From contig JAMPXL010000017.1 of NCBI GenBank assembly GCA_023701165.1, positions 1 through 9,900 of the forward strand: 9,900 bases of DNA. Direction: 5' to 3'. This DNA is from Geothrix sp. Its GTDB lineage: Bacteria > Acidobacteriota > Holophagae > Holophagales > Holophagaceae. Below, in pieces: positions 1 through 7,317 of this stretch. Within the stretch, counting starts at the first letter, position 1. Each line of letters begins with the position of its first letter. The position numbers and the translations under genes are program-made. The notes beneath the pieces are model-generated. The model saw only the letters and a program-made list of their open reading frames with translations. It ran no database searches and was not told where the DNA came from.

Positions 1-286
1 CCAGGGCCCGCTCGATGAGGGGCACGGCCACGGCCTCGTTGTTCGCCTTCTCGATGGCCGCCTGGCCGCCCAGGCTGAAGAGCCCCACCTGAAGGCCTGT
101 GCGCCCCAGGTTGCGGGTGGGCATGGCCGTGGCCGTGGCCGGGTTGAAGGGCGCCTTCGGGACCGGGCGCGCCATGGCCACGGGCTCCGCATCCTCCGCG
201 GCGCCCAGCCGCGTGGCGATGAGGCCTGCGGCCGTGGCCGCTCCCAGCTTGAACAGGTCGCGTCGGGTGGTGCCGGAACCGGACAT
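1..286 (-). CDS. Tat-exported aldo/keto reductase, N-terminal part (runs off the window)
   Basis: Only the first 95 codons are present. The ATG at 286-284 has GGAGGA just upstream. Residues 6-13 read TTRRDLFK, a twin-arginine motif, followed by a hydrophobic Ala/Gly-rich stretch to about residue 29, so the protein should be exported folded through Tat. After a Pro/Ala-rich linker comes MPTRNLGRTGLQVGLFSLGG, the usual first strand of the aldo/keto reductase barrel (R-x-LGxTGLxV). Family members are NAD(P)H-dependent oxidoreductases; the catalytic Asp-Tyr-Lys-His residues lie beyond the window, so activity cannot be judged. It starts 27 bases after the N-hydrolase stop on the same strand and is probably the last visible gene of the peptidase operon. 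The Tat signal and family are clear; the substrate is unknown. Confidence 0.85.
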   Translation of the reverse strand, partial: MSGSGTTRRDLFKLGAATAAGLIATRLGAAEDAEPVAMARPVPKAPFNPATATAMPTRNLGRTGLQVGLFSLGGQAAIEKANNEAVAVPLIERAL

Positions 287-313
287 GGCGTCCTCCGTGG
301 AAGGCTGGGGGGA

Positions 314-727
314 TTATCGCGCCAGGAAGGCTTCCAGGTGCACCAACGCTTCGGCGGCCCCGCCATAGGTCTGGACGGCGAAATCCGGCTGCCGGATGCC
401 CGTGAGCATCTTGCTGACGCGGACGCCCTCCCGGGCCAGGCAGAGCACGGGCTTGCCCCGCTCCAGGGCGTAGGCGATCTCGAAGCCCACGCCGTGGGAG
501 GGCGTGCTCACCTCGGCGATGACCGCGTCGCAGCCCCGCAGCCAGGCCGTGTCCCGGTCGAAGACGGCCTCAGGGGACAGCTCCCCGTCGGCGGCCATCA
601 CCGATTCAGCGGCCAGATGGGCCGTCAGCACCTCGTGGCCCAGGGCCTGGAGGTGCGCCACCATGGCCGCGTAGACCGGCTGGTCCTGGCGGCCGCCGGT
701 GAGGGAGCAGGAGAAGTAGAGATCCAC
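314..727 (-). CDS. DNPH1/Rcl-like 2'-deoxynucleoside 5'-phosphate N-hydrolase
   Basis: A 137-residue cytoplasmic protein of the nucleoside 2-deoxyribosyltransferase superfamily. It opens with LYFSCSLTGGR (residues 3-13), which matches the first strand and phosphate-binding loop of Rcl/DNPH1. The residues known to matter in rat Rcl have counterparts: Tyr4, Asp59 (in RDTAWL), Ser77 and the catalytic Glu83 (in STPSHGVGFE), and Ser105. The Asp-to-Glu and Ser-to-Glu spacings (24 and 6) equal those I recall for Rcl (Asp69, Ser87, Glu93). The expected reaction is cleavage of the N-glycosidic bond of deoxynucleoside monophosphates, giving a base and deoxyribose 5-phosphate, as salvage or pool cleaning. 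The start is GTG at 727-725; the next Met (22) would lose the first strand. It begins 3 bases after the stop of peptidase A, so translational coupling is likely. A plain deoxyribosyltransferase is the alternative. Confidence 0.82.
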   Translation of the reverse strand: MDLYFSCSLTGGRQDQPVYAAMVAHLQALGHEVLTAHLAAESVMAADGELSPEAVFDRDTAWLRGCDAVIAEVSTPSHGVGFEIAYALERGKPVLCLAREGVRVSKMLTGIRQPDFAVQTYGGAAEALVHLEAFLAR

Positions 728-730
728 CGC

Positions 731-2800
731 CTACTTCCCCAGCACTTCGTCCGCGAGGTGCCTGGCGTCCATGATCTTCCGCAGGGCTTCGAGGATGGCG
801 CGGGCGTCCGTGGCCACGGCGCGCTTGGTCTCGGCGTCGTAGACGTAGTAGCCGCCCTGCCCTTCGTAGACGCTGTCGAAGTTGATGCCCACGAACTCGC
901 CCTTCACGTTCACCACGGGGCTGCCGCTGTTGCCGCCCACGGTGTCGCAGGCGTAGATGAAGTTGAAGGGGGTGGCGAGGTCCAGCTTGCCCTGGCGCTT
1001 GAGCCAGCGCTCGGGCAGGGTCCAGGCGCCCTCCTCCGCGGCCGCGGCGTTGCCGCCCCAGCCCAGGTGCCGGTCGTACATCCCCATGTAGGTGGTGAAG
1101 GGCTGGGCCTTGGTGCCGGTGCCGTTGGCGTAGGTGGCCACGGGGCCGTAGCCCAGGCGCAGGGTGAAGGTGGCGTCGGGATAGAGCGACTTGCCGAAGG
1201 CCTTGAAGCGGGCCTCGGCGATGCGGCCCCCGTGCTCGGTGAACACGCTGGTGACCTCGTCCTCCACCTGCTTGCGGATGGCCCGGTTGAAGGGATCGAG
1301 CCGCTTCGCGAGGAGGATCATGGGATCGGCGCTGGCGTCCAGCGCGGCCCTGCCGCCTTCCGCCAGCTGCTTCCGCACGGCGGGGTCATCCAGCCGGGTG
1401 CCTTCCACGGCGGCCTTGGCCACGGCCTCCGGAGTCTGGCCGCCCAGCATGGCCTTCACGAAGGGATGCTCCGCGCCCAGCTCGTCCTTGGCTTCCTGGA
1501 GGCCCGCGGCCAGCAGGGTGGCGTCGACGGGCTTCTGCACGGGCCGGGGCGACAGCAGGCGGGCCTTGGTGGCCTTGAGGTTCCCCTCGGTGAACTCGTT
1601 GAGGCGCTGGGCTGAAGGCCTGGCCTCCTCGTCGGCGAGGCGCACCAGGTTCAGCGCATGCCCCAGCAGGGCCACGCGGCCCGGGGCCACGTAGGCGGAT
1701 TCCTTCAGCAGGGCCTGTTGCCGCGCCACGGCCTGGGCCACCCGGTCCCAGCTGGCGCCCACGCGGGCCTGCTGGTCCGCATCCTTGGCCACCTCCGCCT
1801 GCAGGGCCTTCTCCGCGGTCTCCACCTTGCGGAGGTTCTCGGCCTTGGCGAGGCCCAGCAGCTGGCCGCTGAGGCGCTTGTAGCTGTTCTCGATGCCGTA
1901 GATGGCATCGGCCGCCAGGCGGTGGGCCTCCGGCGAGGTGGCCGACAGGGCCTGCAGGGCCGCCTTCTGGCGGGTCATGGACCTGAGCTGGAACGGGATG
2001 CCGATGTCCCGGGCGTAGACCATCTGGGCGTGGGTCTGCTGGCGGTAGGTGGTGCCGGGATGGCCCGAGATGAAGGTCAGCTCGCCCATGGCGATGCCCT
2101 TGGCGCTGAAGGGCAGGATGGCCTCGGGCTTGTAGGGCTGGCCGTTCTCATAGACGCGGAACAGGGCGAAGTCCAGGTTGTGGCGGGGGTAGGTGTAGTT
2201 GTCGGGGTCGCCGCCGAAGGCCGCCACCTGCAGCTCCGGGGCGGCGGCGAGGCGGACGTCGCTGAACTTCTTGTAGCGGTAGATCCAGTATTCGCCGCCC
2301 TGGTACAGCACCACGGGCTCGCAGGTGAGGCCCGTCTTCGCCTCCTCGGTCCGGCGGATCTCGCCCAGGGCGTTGCGCCGGGCGGTGAGGGCGTCCTTGT
2401 CCGCCATGCCCGGCGTCACGGCGGCATTCACCCGGCCCGTCACGTCCCGCATGGAGACGAGCATCATCAGCTCCAGCCCCGGCACCTGGATCTCCTGGCT
2501 CCGGCGGGCGGCGGTGAAGCCGTGCTTCACCAGGTCCGCCTGGGCCGTGGAGACCTGGGCGATGGCGCCGCGGCCCACATGGTGGTTGGTCACCACCAGC
2601 CCGTCGCGGCTCACGAAGGCCCCCGTGCCTCCGGGGAAGCGCACCGTGGCCAGCTGGAGGTTCTTCAGCCAGGCGGCGTCGAGCGCCACACCGTACTTGG
2701 CCTTGATCTTCTGGACCGGGATGTTGTCGAAGGTCCACATGCCCTCGTCCGCGCGCAGCGCGGGCAGGGCCAAGAGGAGGGCGAGGGCGGAGAGGCGCAT
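731..2800 (-). CDS. S46 dipeptidyl peptidase A (periplasmic; Ser at the S1 specificity position, possibly DPP11-like)
   Basis: A 689-residue serine exopeptidase of family S46 (clan PA), which removes dipeptides from peptide N-termini in the periplasm. A signal peptide covers residues 1-17, with likely cleavage in ALRA/DEG before the conserved GMWTFDN. The triad is His74 (TNHHVG), Asp210 (PRHNLDF) and Ser625 (GGNSGSPV), with a helical domain between Asp and Ser. Substrate N-terminus binding residues known from DAP BII have likely counterparts at Asn201, Asn305 and Asp642. Position 643, 18 residues after the Ser, is Ser; this site (673 in P. gingivalis DPP11) is Gly in DPP7 and Arg or Ser in DPP11, so acidic-residue preference is possible. 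No cysteine pair flanks the catalytic His. The frame stays open to 3193, but the ATG at 2800 has an RBS and starts a proper signal peptide. It is the third peptidase in the operon and abuts the N-hydrolase gene. Confidence 0.95.
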   Translation of the reverse strand: MRLSALALLLALPALRADEGMWTFDNIPVQKIKAKYGVALDAAWLKNLQLATVRFPGGTGAFVSRDGLVVTNHHVGRGAIAQVSTAQADLVKHGFTAARRSQEIQVPGLELMMLVSMRDVTGRVNAAVTPGMADKDALTARRNALGEIRRTEEAKTGLTCEPVVLYQGGEYWIYRYKKFSDVRLAAAPELQVAAFGGDPDNYTYPRHNLDFALFRVYENGQPYKPEAILPFSAKGIAMGELTFISGHPGTTYRQQTHAQMVYARDIGIPFQLRSMTRQKAALQALSATSPEAHRLAADAIYGIENSYKRLSGQLLGLAKAENLRKVETAEKALQAEVAKDADQQARVGASWDRVAQAVARQQALLKESAYVAPGRVALLGHALNLVRLADEEARPSAQRLNEFTEGNLKATKARLLSPRPVQKPVDATLLAAGLQEAKDELGAEHPFVKAMLGGQTPEAVAKAAVEGTRLDDPAVRKQLAEGGRAALDASADPMILLAKRLDPFNRAIRKQVEDEVTSVFTEHGGRIAEARFKAFGKSLYPDATFTLRLGYGPVATYANGTGTKAQPFTTYMGMYDRHLGWGGNAAAAEEGAWTLPERWLKRQGKLDLATPFNFIYACDTVGGNSGSPVVNVKGEFVGINFDSVYEGQGGYYVYDAETKRAVATDARAILEALRKIMDARHLADEVLGK

Positions 2801-2806
2801 GGGGGA

Positions 2807-2812
2807 CTCCCT
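2807..2812 (-). promoter_or_regulatory. Ribosome binding site fixing the start of peptidase A
   Basis: On the minus strand AGGGAG lies 6 bases before the ATG at 2800. The upstream in-frame region (to 3193) has no signal peptide at its start, overlaps the 3' end of peptidase B and runs through the inverted repeat, so this site decides in favour of the short start. The leader of peptidase B is nearly the same (GGAG plus a run of C before ATG, RBS at 4992-4995). Confidence 0.75.
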
Positions 2813-2820
2813 GAAAAGAC

Positions 2821-2896
2821 AATCCACAGATTCCACCGATTCACACAGATTGCTGATGCCTTTGAATCTGTGGAATCTGTGGATAAAAAGCTTTTT
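2821..2896. repeat. REP-like inverted repeat between peptidases B and A (copy 1)
   Basis: Arms at 2822-2843 and 2863-2884 are complementary over 22 positions with one mismatch (2837), separated by a 19-base loop. Each arm is built from repeats of the unit CACAGATT, with one altered copy in the left arm and a further unit in the loop. A 12-base palindrome AAAAAGCTTTTT (2885-2896) joins the arm nearest the stop codon of peptidase B, 2 bases from that stop. It is AT-rich compared with its surroundings and fills most of the 98-base gap. In the mRNA it would form a long intercistronic hairpin. It resembles dispersed intergenic repeats seen in several bacterial groups; its genome copy number cannot be known from here. 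Confidence 0.88.
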
Positions 2897-2898
2897 GG

Positions 2899-4986
2899 CT
2901 ATTTCCCGGTCAGCTCGGCGGCGAGGTGCGGGGCGTCGTAGATCTTGACGAGGGACTCGAGGATGGCGCGGGCGTCCACGGAGACGCTGCGGTTCACCTT
3001 GTCGTCGTAGTAGTAGCGGCCGGCGTTCCCCTCGATGTTGCCGTCGAAGAGGAGGCCCACCAGCTCGCCCTTGCGGTTCACCACGGGGCTGCCGGAGTTG
3101 CCGCCCGTGGTGTCCACGGCGTGGGAGAAGTTGAGGGGCGTCCGGAGGTCCAGCTGGCCCATGCGGTCCAGCCAGCGCTGGGGCAGCATCCACTCGCCGT
3201 TGTAGGCCTTGGCCTCGTTGCCGCCCCAGCCGAAGTGGCGGTCGTAGAGGCCGGCCCAGGTGGTGAAGGGCTGCTGAAGGGTGCCGTTGGCCGGGTAGGT
3301 GGCCACGGGGCCGTAGGTGATGCGGAGGGTGCCCGTGGCGTCCGGCGGCAGGGTCTTGCCGTAGACGGCGAAGCGGGCCTTGGCGATGCGGGCGCCGTGC
3401 TCTTCCAGGATGGCGCGGACATCGTCCTGCTTCTTCCGCAGGCCCATGAGGATGGGCTCGAGCTTGCGGGCCAGCTGGATCATGGGATCGCCGCTCTCCG
3501 CCACGGCCTTCTTCCCGCCGTCCAGCAGGGCCTTGCGCACAGAGGGATCGCTGAGCTTCGTCCCTTCCAGGGCGGCCTTGGCCGCCTCCTCAGGCTTCTT
3601 CCCGGCGAGCGCCGCGACCACGAAGGGGTGCTTGGCCCCCAGCTCCTTCGCCGCGTCCTCCAGCCCCCGCGTGAACAGGTGCAGTTCCTGCTCCGGGTTC
3701 GGCGCCTGGCCCATCATGCCCATGGCGGGCCCGGCGAGGCGGGTCTTCAGGGTCTTGAGGCCGCCCTCGGAGCGGTATTCCGCGAGGCGCTTCTCCACCG
3801 GCAGGTCCAGCTGGTCGGCGAGGCGCACCAGGGCCAGGGCCTGGCCCAGGGTGGTGGAGCGGGCGGAGCCCAGGTGCTGGGCCTCCTTGAGGTAGCCCTT
3901 CTGCATCTGGATGGCCTGCTCGACCCGAGCCCAGCTCTGGCCGGTGGTGGCCGCCAGCTTGGGGTTCTTGGCCACGGCGGCCTTCAGGGCCTTTTCCGCG
4001 TCCTCGATGCGCTTCATGGCGGCCGCATCCTTCAGGCCCATGAGAGAGCCCTCGTTGGCCTTGGCGCCGTTGTTGACGCCCAGGATCAGGGTCTGGACCT
4101 GGCGGGCGTGCTCGGGGCTGCGCTTCCCGTACTCCTCCAGGATGCCGCGGGTGCGCTCCGCGCCCTTCAGGTAGGCGGGGATGCCCAGGTCGCGGTCGTA
4201 CTTCATCTGGGCGAAGGTCTGCAGGCGGCTGGTGCGTCCGGGGTGGCCCACCACGAAGGTGAGGTCGCCGTTCTTCAGGCCCTCGGTGCTCCAGGTCAGG
4301 TGGTGGGAGGGGCGGTAGGGCTTGTCGTTCTCGTAGACGCGGACCATGGAGAAGTCCAGGTCGTGGCGGGGGTAGGTGAAGTTGTCGTAGTCGCCGCCGA
4401 AGGCGCCCACGGCGATCTCGGGCGCCGCCACCAGGCGGATGTCCTTGAAGACCTTGAAGCCGTACATCCAGGTTTCGCCGCCCTGGTAGAGGTTCACCAC
4501 GTCGTAGGCGAGGCCGCTCTTCTTCTCCAGCTCCGCCTTGATGGCGTCCAGCTCCTTGGCGCGGGCCAGGCTGGCGTCCTTCTCGCTCAGGCCGGGCTTC
4601 ACGGCCTTGGCCAGGCGCTCCGTCACGTTCTCCATGGCCATCAGGGTGCGGTAGGTGAGGCCGGGGATCTTGATCTCCTGGTCGCGGCTCATGGCCACGA
4701 AGCCGTTCTTCACGAGGTCGCGGTCCTTGGTGGACAGGCGCTGGATGGAGCCGCGGGTGCAGTGGTGGTTGGTGAGCACCAGCCCCTCGGCGCTCACGAA
4801 GGAGCCCGTGCAGCCGCCCAGGGTGAGGGTGGAGAGGCGGACGTGGTCGATCCACTCCTTGCCGGGCTCGAAGGCGTACTTCTCCTTGAGCTGCTTGAGC
4901 GGCAGGTTGTCGAAGGTCCACATGCCCTCCTCGGCCCGGAGGGCGGGAAGGACCAGGAGGAGGGCGAGGGCGGAGAGGCGGCGCAT
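2899..4986 (-). CDS. S46 dipeptidyl peptidase B (periplasmic; Gly S1 position, DPP7-like; cysteine pair at catalytic His)
   Basis: A 695-residue S46 dipeptidyl peptidase. A signal peptide covers residues 1-18 (cleavage near ALRA/EEG), before GMWTFDN. The triad is His75 (TNHHC), Asp211 (PRHDLDF) and Ser631 (GGNSGSPV). Position 649, 18 after the Ser, is Gly, as in DPP7, which prefers hydrophobic or broad P1 residues. N-terminus binding counterparts are Asn202, Asn306 and Asp648. It has exactly two cysteines, Cys59 and Cys76. Cys76 directly follows the catalytic His and Cys59 lies 16 residues before it, like the Cys42-Cys58 disulfide of chymotrypsin; A and C lack both. The ATG at 4986 has GGAG 5 bases upstream. 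An inverted repeat lies on each side of the gene. It is the second gene of the operon. Specificity is inferred from one residue; these proteins have DN[YF]TYPRH where characterised enzymes have DNWxWPRH, so the rule may not carry over. Confidence 0.95.
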   Translation of the reverse strand: MRRLSALALLLVLPALRAEEGMWTFDNLPLKQLKEKYAFEPGKEWIDHVRLSTLTLGGCTGSFVSAEGLVLTNHHCTRGSIQRLSTKDRDLVKNGFVAMSRDQEIKIPGLTYRTLMAMENVTERLAKAVKPGLSEKDASLARAKELDAIKAELEKKSGLAYDVVNLYQGGETWMYGFKVFKDIRLVAAPEIAVGAFGGDYDNFTYPRHDLDFSMVRVYENDKPYRPSHHLTWSTEGLKNGDLTFVVGHPGRTSRLQTFAQMKYDRDLGIPAYLKGAERTRGILEEYGKRSPEHARQVQTLILGVNNGAKANEGSLMGLKDAAAMKRIEDAEKALKAAVAKNPKLAATTGQSWARVEQAIQMQKGYLKEAQHLGSARSTTLGQALALVRLADQLDLPVEKRLAEYRSEGGLKTLKTRLAGPAMGMMGQAPNPEQELHLFTRGLEDAAKELGAKHPFVVAALAGKKPEEAAKAALEGTKLSDPSVRKALLDGGKKAVAESGDPMIQLARKLEPILMGLRKKQDDVRAILEEHGARIAKARFAVYGKTLPPDATGTLRITYGPVATYPANGTLQQPFTTWAGLYDRHFGWGGNEAKAYNGEWMLPQRWLDRMGQLDLRTPLNFSHAVDTTGGNSGSPVVNRKGELVGLLFDGNIEGNAGRYYYDDKVNRSVSVDARAILESLVKIYDAPHLAAELTGK

Positions 4987-5010
4987 GGGGGCTCCAGGAA
5001 AGTTTTTTAG

Positions 5011-5092
5011 GCCACAGATTCCACAGATTTCACGGATGAAGAAAGAAAGGGAGTCGGTGTGGATCTGTGAAATCTGTGGACAAGAGCTTGTC
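5011..5092. repeat. REP-like inverted repeat between peptidases C and B (copy 2)
   Basis: Arms at 5021-5037 and 5063-5079 are complementary over 17 positions with one mismatch, with a 25-base loop; a further unit (5012-5020) allows an alternative pairing shifted by 9 bases. The units are the same CACAGATT type as in the copy at 2821-2896. A 14-base interrupted palindrome (5079-5092, GACAAG-AG-CTTGTC) sits at the end next to the stop of peptidase C, matching the place of the AAAAAGCTTTTT palindrome in the other copy. The element fills most of the 106-base gap between the two genes. Confidence 0.85.
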
Positions 5093-7180
5093 TTACTTGC
5101 CGGTCAGCTCGCCCACGAGGCCGGTGGCGCCGTAGACCTTGTCCAGGGCGTGCAGCAGGCCCAGGGCGTCCACCGAGACGCCGCGGTTGTTGCTGCCGTC
5201 GTAGAAGAAGTTGCCGGGCAGCATGTCGATGTTGCCGTCGAAGATGAGGCCCACCAGCTCGCCCTTCCGGTCGATCACGGGCGATCCGGAATTGCCGCCG
5301 ATGATGTCCACGGAGTGGACGAAGTTGAAGGGCATGGCGGGATTCACCGCGCCGCGGCGGTCGATCCAGCGCTGGGGGAGGGTCCAGGCGCCGTCGTGGG
5401 CGGCGGCGGCGTTGCCGCCCCAGCCGTCGTGGCGGTCGTAGAGGCCGCCGAAGGTCGTGAAGGGCTGGATCAGCGTGCCGTTGGCCGGGAACTCGGTCAC
5501 GGGGCCGTAGGTCAGGCGCAGGGTGAAGGTGGCGTCCGGGTAGGTGTTCTTCCCGTAGGCGGCGAAGCGGGCCTTGGCGATGCGGGCGCCGTGCTCCTTG
5601 ATCACGCTGTCCACCTGCTCCTCCTGCCGCTGGCGGAGGGAGCGGGCCATGGGGTCGAGCTTGCGGGCCAGCGCGATCATCGGGTCCTTGCACTCGGCCA
5701 GGGCCTTCCGGCCTCCCGCCAGGAGCGCCTTGCGGACGGCGGGATCGCTGAGCTTGGACCCTTCCACCGCGGCCTTCGCCACCTCGGCGGGCGCCTGGTC
5801 CCCGAGCATGGCCTGGACGAAGGGGTGCTGGGGGCCAAGCTCGGCCGCGGCCTCCTCCAGCCCCCGGGTGAACATGAAGCGCTCCTGCTCTGGGTAGTAG
5901 GGGGTCTGGATGCCGAGACGGGCCTTGGCGGCCTTCAGGTTCGCGTCGCTGTATTCGGGCAGCCGCTGCTCGCTGGGGAGCGCCTCCTCATCCGCGATGC
6001 GCACCAGGGCCAGGGCGTAGCCCAGCAGGGTGGAGTTCGCGGTGCCCACCACCAGGGATTCCTTCGCCATCCCTTCCGAGACCTTCAGCGCGGCCTCGAT
6101 GCGGGCCCAGCTTCCGCTGGCCTCGGCGGCGAGCTTCGGATCCGCGGCCACCTTGGCCCGCAGTTCCTTCTCCGCGGCCTCGACGCGGGCCATGGCCTCC
6201 TTGTTCTTCAGCCCGGACCAGTAGCCGTGGGTGGCCTTCAGCCCGTTTTCGATGCCGAAGATGGCCGTGTTGACCTGGCGGGCGGCCTCGGGGGAGGTCT
6301 TGGCATAGGCCACCATGGTGGCCTTGCGCCGCTCCATGGCCTTCAGGCGCAGCGGGAAGGCGGTGTCCCGGGCATTCAACATCTGGGCGAGGGTGTTCTG
6401 GCGGCTGGTGCGGCCCGGGTGGCCGGTCACGAAGGTCAGGTCCCCGGCCTTCAGGCCCGTCTGCGTCCACTTGAGGAACTGCTGGGGCTGGTAGGGCTTC
6501 CCGTCCTCGTAGACCCGGAAGACGCTGAAATCCAGGTTGTGCCTGGGATAGGTGAAGTTGTCGAAGTCCCCGCCGAAGAAGGCGATCTGCTGCTCGGGCG
6601 CGAAGACCAGGCGCACATCCGTGTGCTTCTTGTAGCTGTAGATCCAGTGCTCGCCGCCCTGGTAGAGGGTCACGTGCTCGCAGGTGAGGCCGGTCTTCTC
6701 CTGCATGGCCTTCTTGATCTTCTCGATCTCCGTGTCGCGGAGTTTCTGGGTCTCCTGCTCGGGCGTGCCGGGCTTCACGAGCCGGGCCAGGCGCGCCGTG
6801 ATGTCCTCCATGGCCATGAGCGTCATCAGCTCCAGGCCCGGGACCTTGATCTCCTGCTCGCGGGTGGCGGCGGCGAAGCCGTTCTTGATGTAGTCGTGCT
6901 CCTTGCTGCTCACCCGCTGGATCCAGCCGCGGCCCACATGGTGGTTGGTGAGCACCAGGCCGTCCCGGCTCACGAAGGAGCCCGAGCCGCCGGGGAAGCG
7001 CAGAGCCGAGAGGCGCACGTGATCCAGCCAGGCCTGGTCCGGCGCCCAGTGGTAGGCCTCGGCGATCTTCTTGGTGGGCAGGTTGTCGAAGGTCCACATG
7101 CCCTCCTCGGCCCGCAGCGAGGCCGAAGCCAGGGCGAAAGCCAACAGAGAAAGGGTCAGGGATCGGGCTCGAACAGGCAT
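5093..7180 (-). CDS. S46 dipeptidyl peptidase C (periplasmic; Gly S1 position, DPP7-like), first gene of the operon
   Basis: A 695-residue S46 dipeptidyl peptidase. A signal peptide covers residues 1-24, with Arg4 and Arg6 before a hydrophobic core and likely cleavage in SLRA/EEG; it is unrelated in detail to those of A and B. The triad is His81 (TNHHVG), Asp217 (PRHNLDF) and Ser631 (GGNSGSPV), with Gly649 at the S1 position as in DPP7. N-terminus binding counterparts are Asn208, Asn312 and Asp648. It shares several blocks with A (FPGGxGxFVSRDGL, GLTCExVxLYQGGExWIY, ADEEAxPSxQRL) and others with B (HPGRTSR, AKARFAxYGK, RKGELVGLxFDGN), so it is intermediate between them. The ATG at 7180 has GGAGA 5 bases upstream. 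It is the promoter-proximal peptidase, facing a divergent barrel gene. The likely role is release of dipeptides from extracellular protein fragments for uptake. Confidence 0.95.
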   Translation of the reverse strand: MPVRARSLTLSLLAFALASASLRAEEGMWTFDNLPTKKIAEAYHWAPDQAWLDHVRLSALRFPGGSGSFVSRDGLVLTNHHVGRGWIQRVSSKEHDYIKNGFAAATREQEIKVPGLELMTLMAMEDITARLARLVKPGTPEQETQKLRDTEIEKIKKAMQEKTGLTCEHVTLYQGGEHWIYSYKKHTDVRLVFAPEQQIAFFGGDFDNFTYPRHNLDFSVFRVYEDGKPYQPQQFLKWTQTGLKAGDLTFVTGHPGRTSRQNTLAQMLNARDTAFPLRLKAMERRKATMVAYAKTSPEAARQVNTAIFGIENGLKATHGYWSGLKNKEAMARVEAAEKELRAKVAADPKLAAEASGSWARIEAALKVSEGMAKESLVVGTANSTLLGYALALVRIADEEALPSEQRLPEYSDANLKAAKARLGIQTPYYPEQERFMFTRGLEEAAAELGPQHPFVQAMLGDQAPAEVAKAAVEGSKLSDPAVRKALLAGGRKALAECKDPMIALARKLDPMARSLRQRQEEQVDSVIKEHGARIAKARFAAYGKNTYPDATFTLRLTYGPVTEFPANGTLIQPFTTFGGLYDRHDGWGGNAAAAHDGAWTLPQRWIDRRGAVNPAMPFNFVHSVDIIGGNSGSPVIDRKGELVGLIFDGNIDMLPGNFFYDGSNNRGVSVDALGLLHALDKVYGATGLVGELTGK

Positions 7181-7207
7181 GACGTCTCCGCGCAGGATGG
7201 AACAACC

Positions 7208-7216
7208 ATCGTATCA
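7208..7216 (-). promoter_or_regulatory. Possible extended -10 promoter for the peptidase operon
   Basis: On the minus strand the sequence TGATACGAT resembles an extended -10 element (TGnTAnnAT) and would place the RNA start about 20 bases before the peptidase C ATG. No good -35 hexamer is visible in the GC-rich sequence upstream. This is a weak match, in one of the few AT-richer patches of the 7181-7384 intergenic region. Confidence 0.3.
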
Positions 7217-7317
7217 CTACATATCGGGCCCCCTCCCGCGGGTCCCGCCGCGCCGGGAATCAAGCGGGGGTGGTTTGGCTCGATAGACGGAGAGGAGCCC
7301 GCCTGGAGCGGCTTCCG

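Noticed and set aside
2811..2948. Short frames through the repeats giving HRFHRF or SVESVD peptides
   Set aside because: They are translations of the CACAGATT repeat arms, a familiar source of false small proteins.
2801..3193. In-frame upstream extension of peptidase A by 131 codons
   Set aside because: It overlaps the 3' end of peptidase B in another frame, crosses the inverted repeat, is Arg/Pro-rich like out-of-frame GC-rich DNA, and would bury the signal peptide. The RBS supports the start at 2800.
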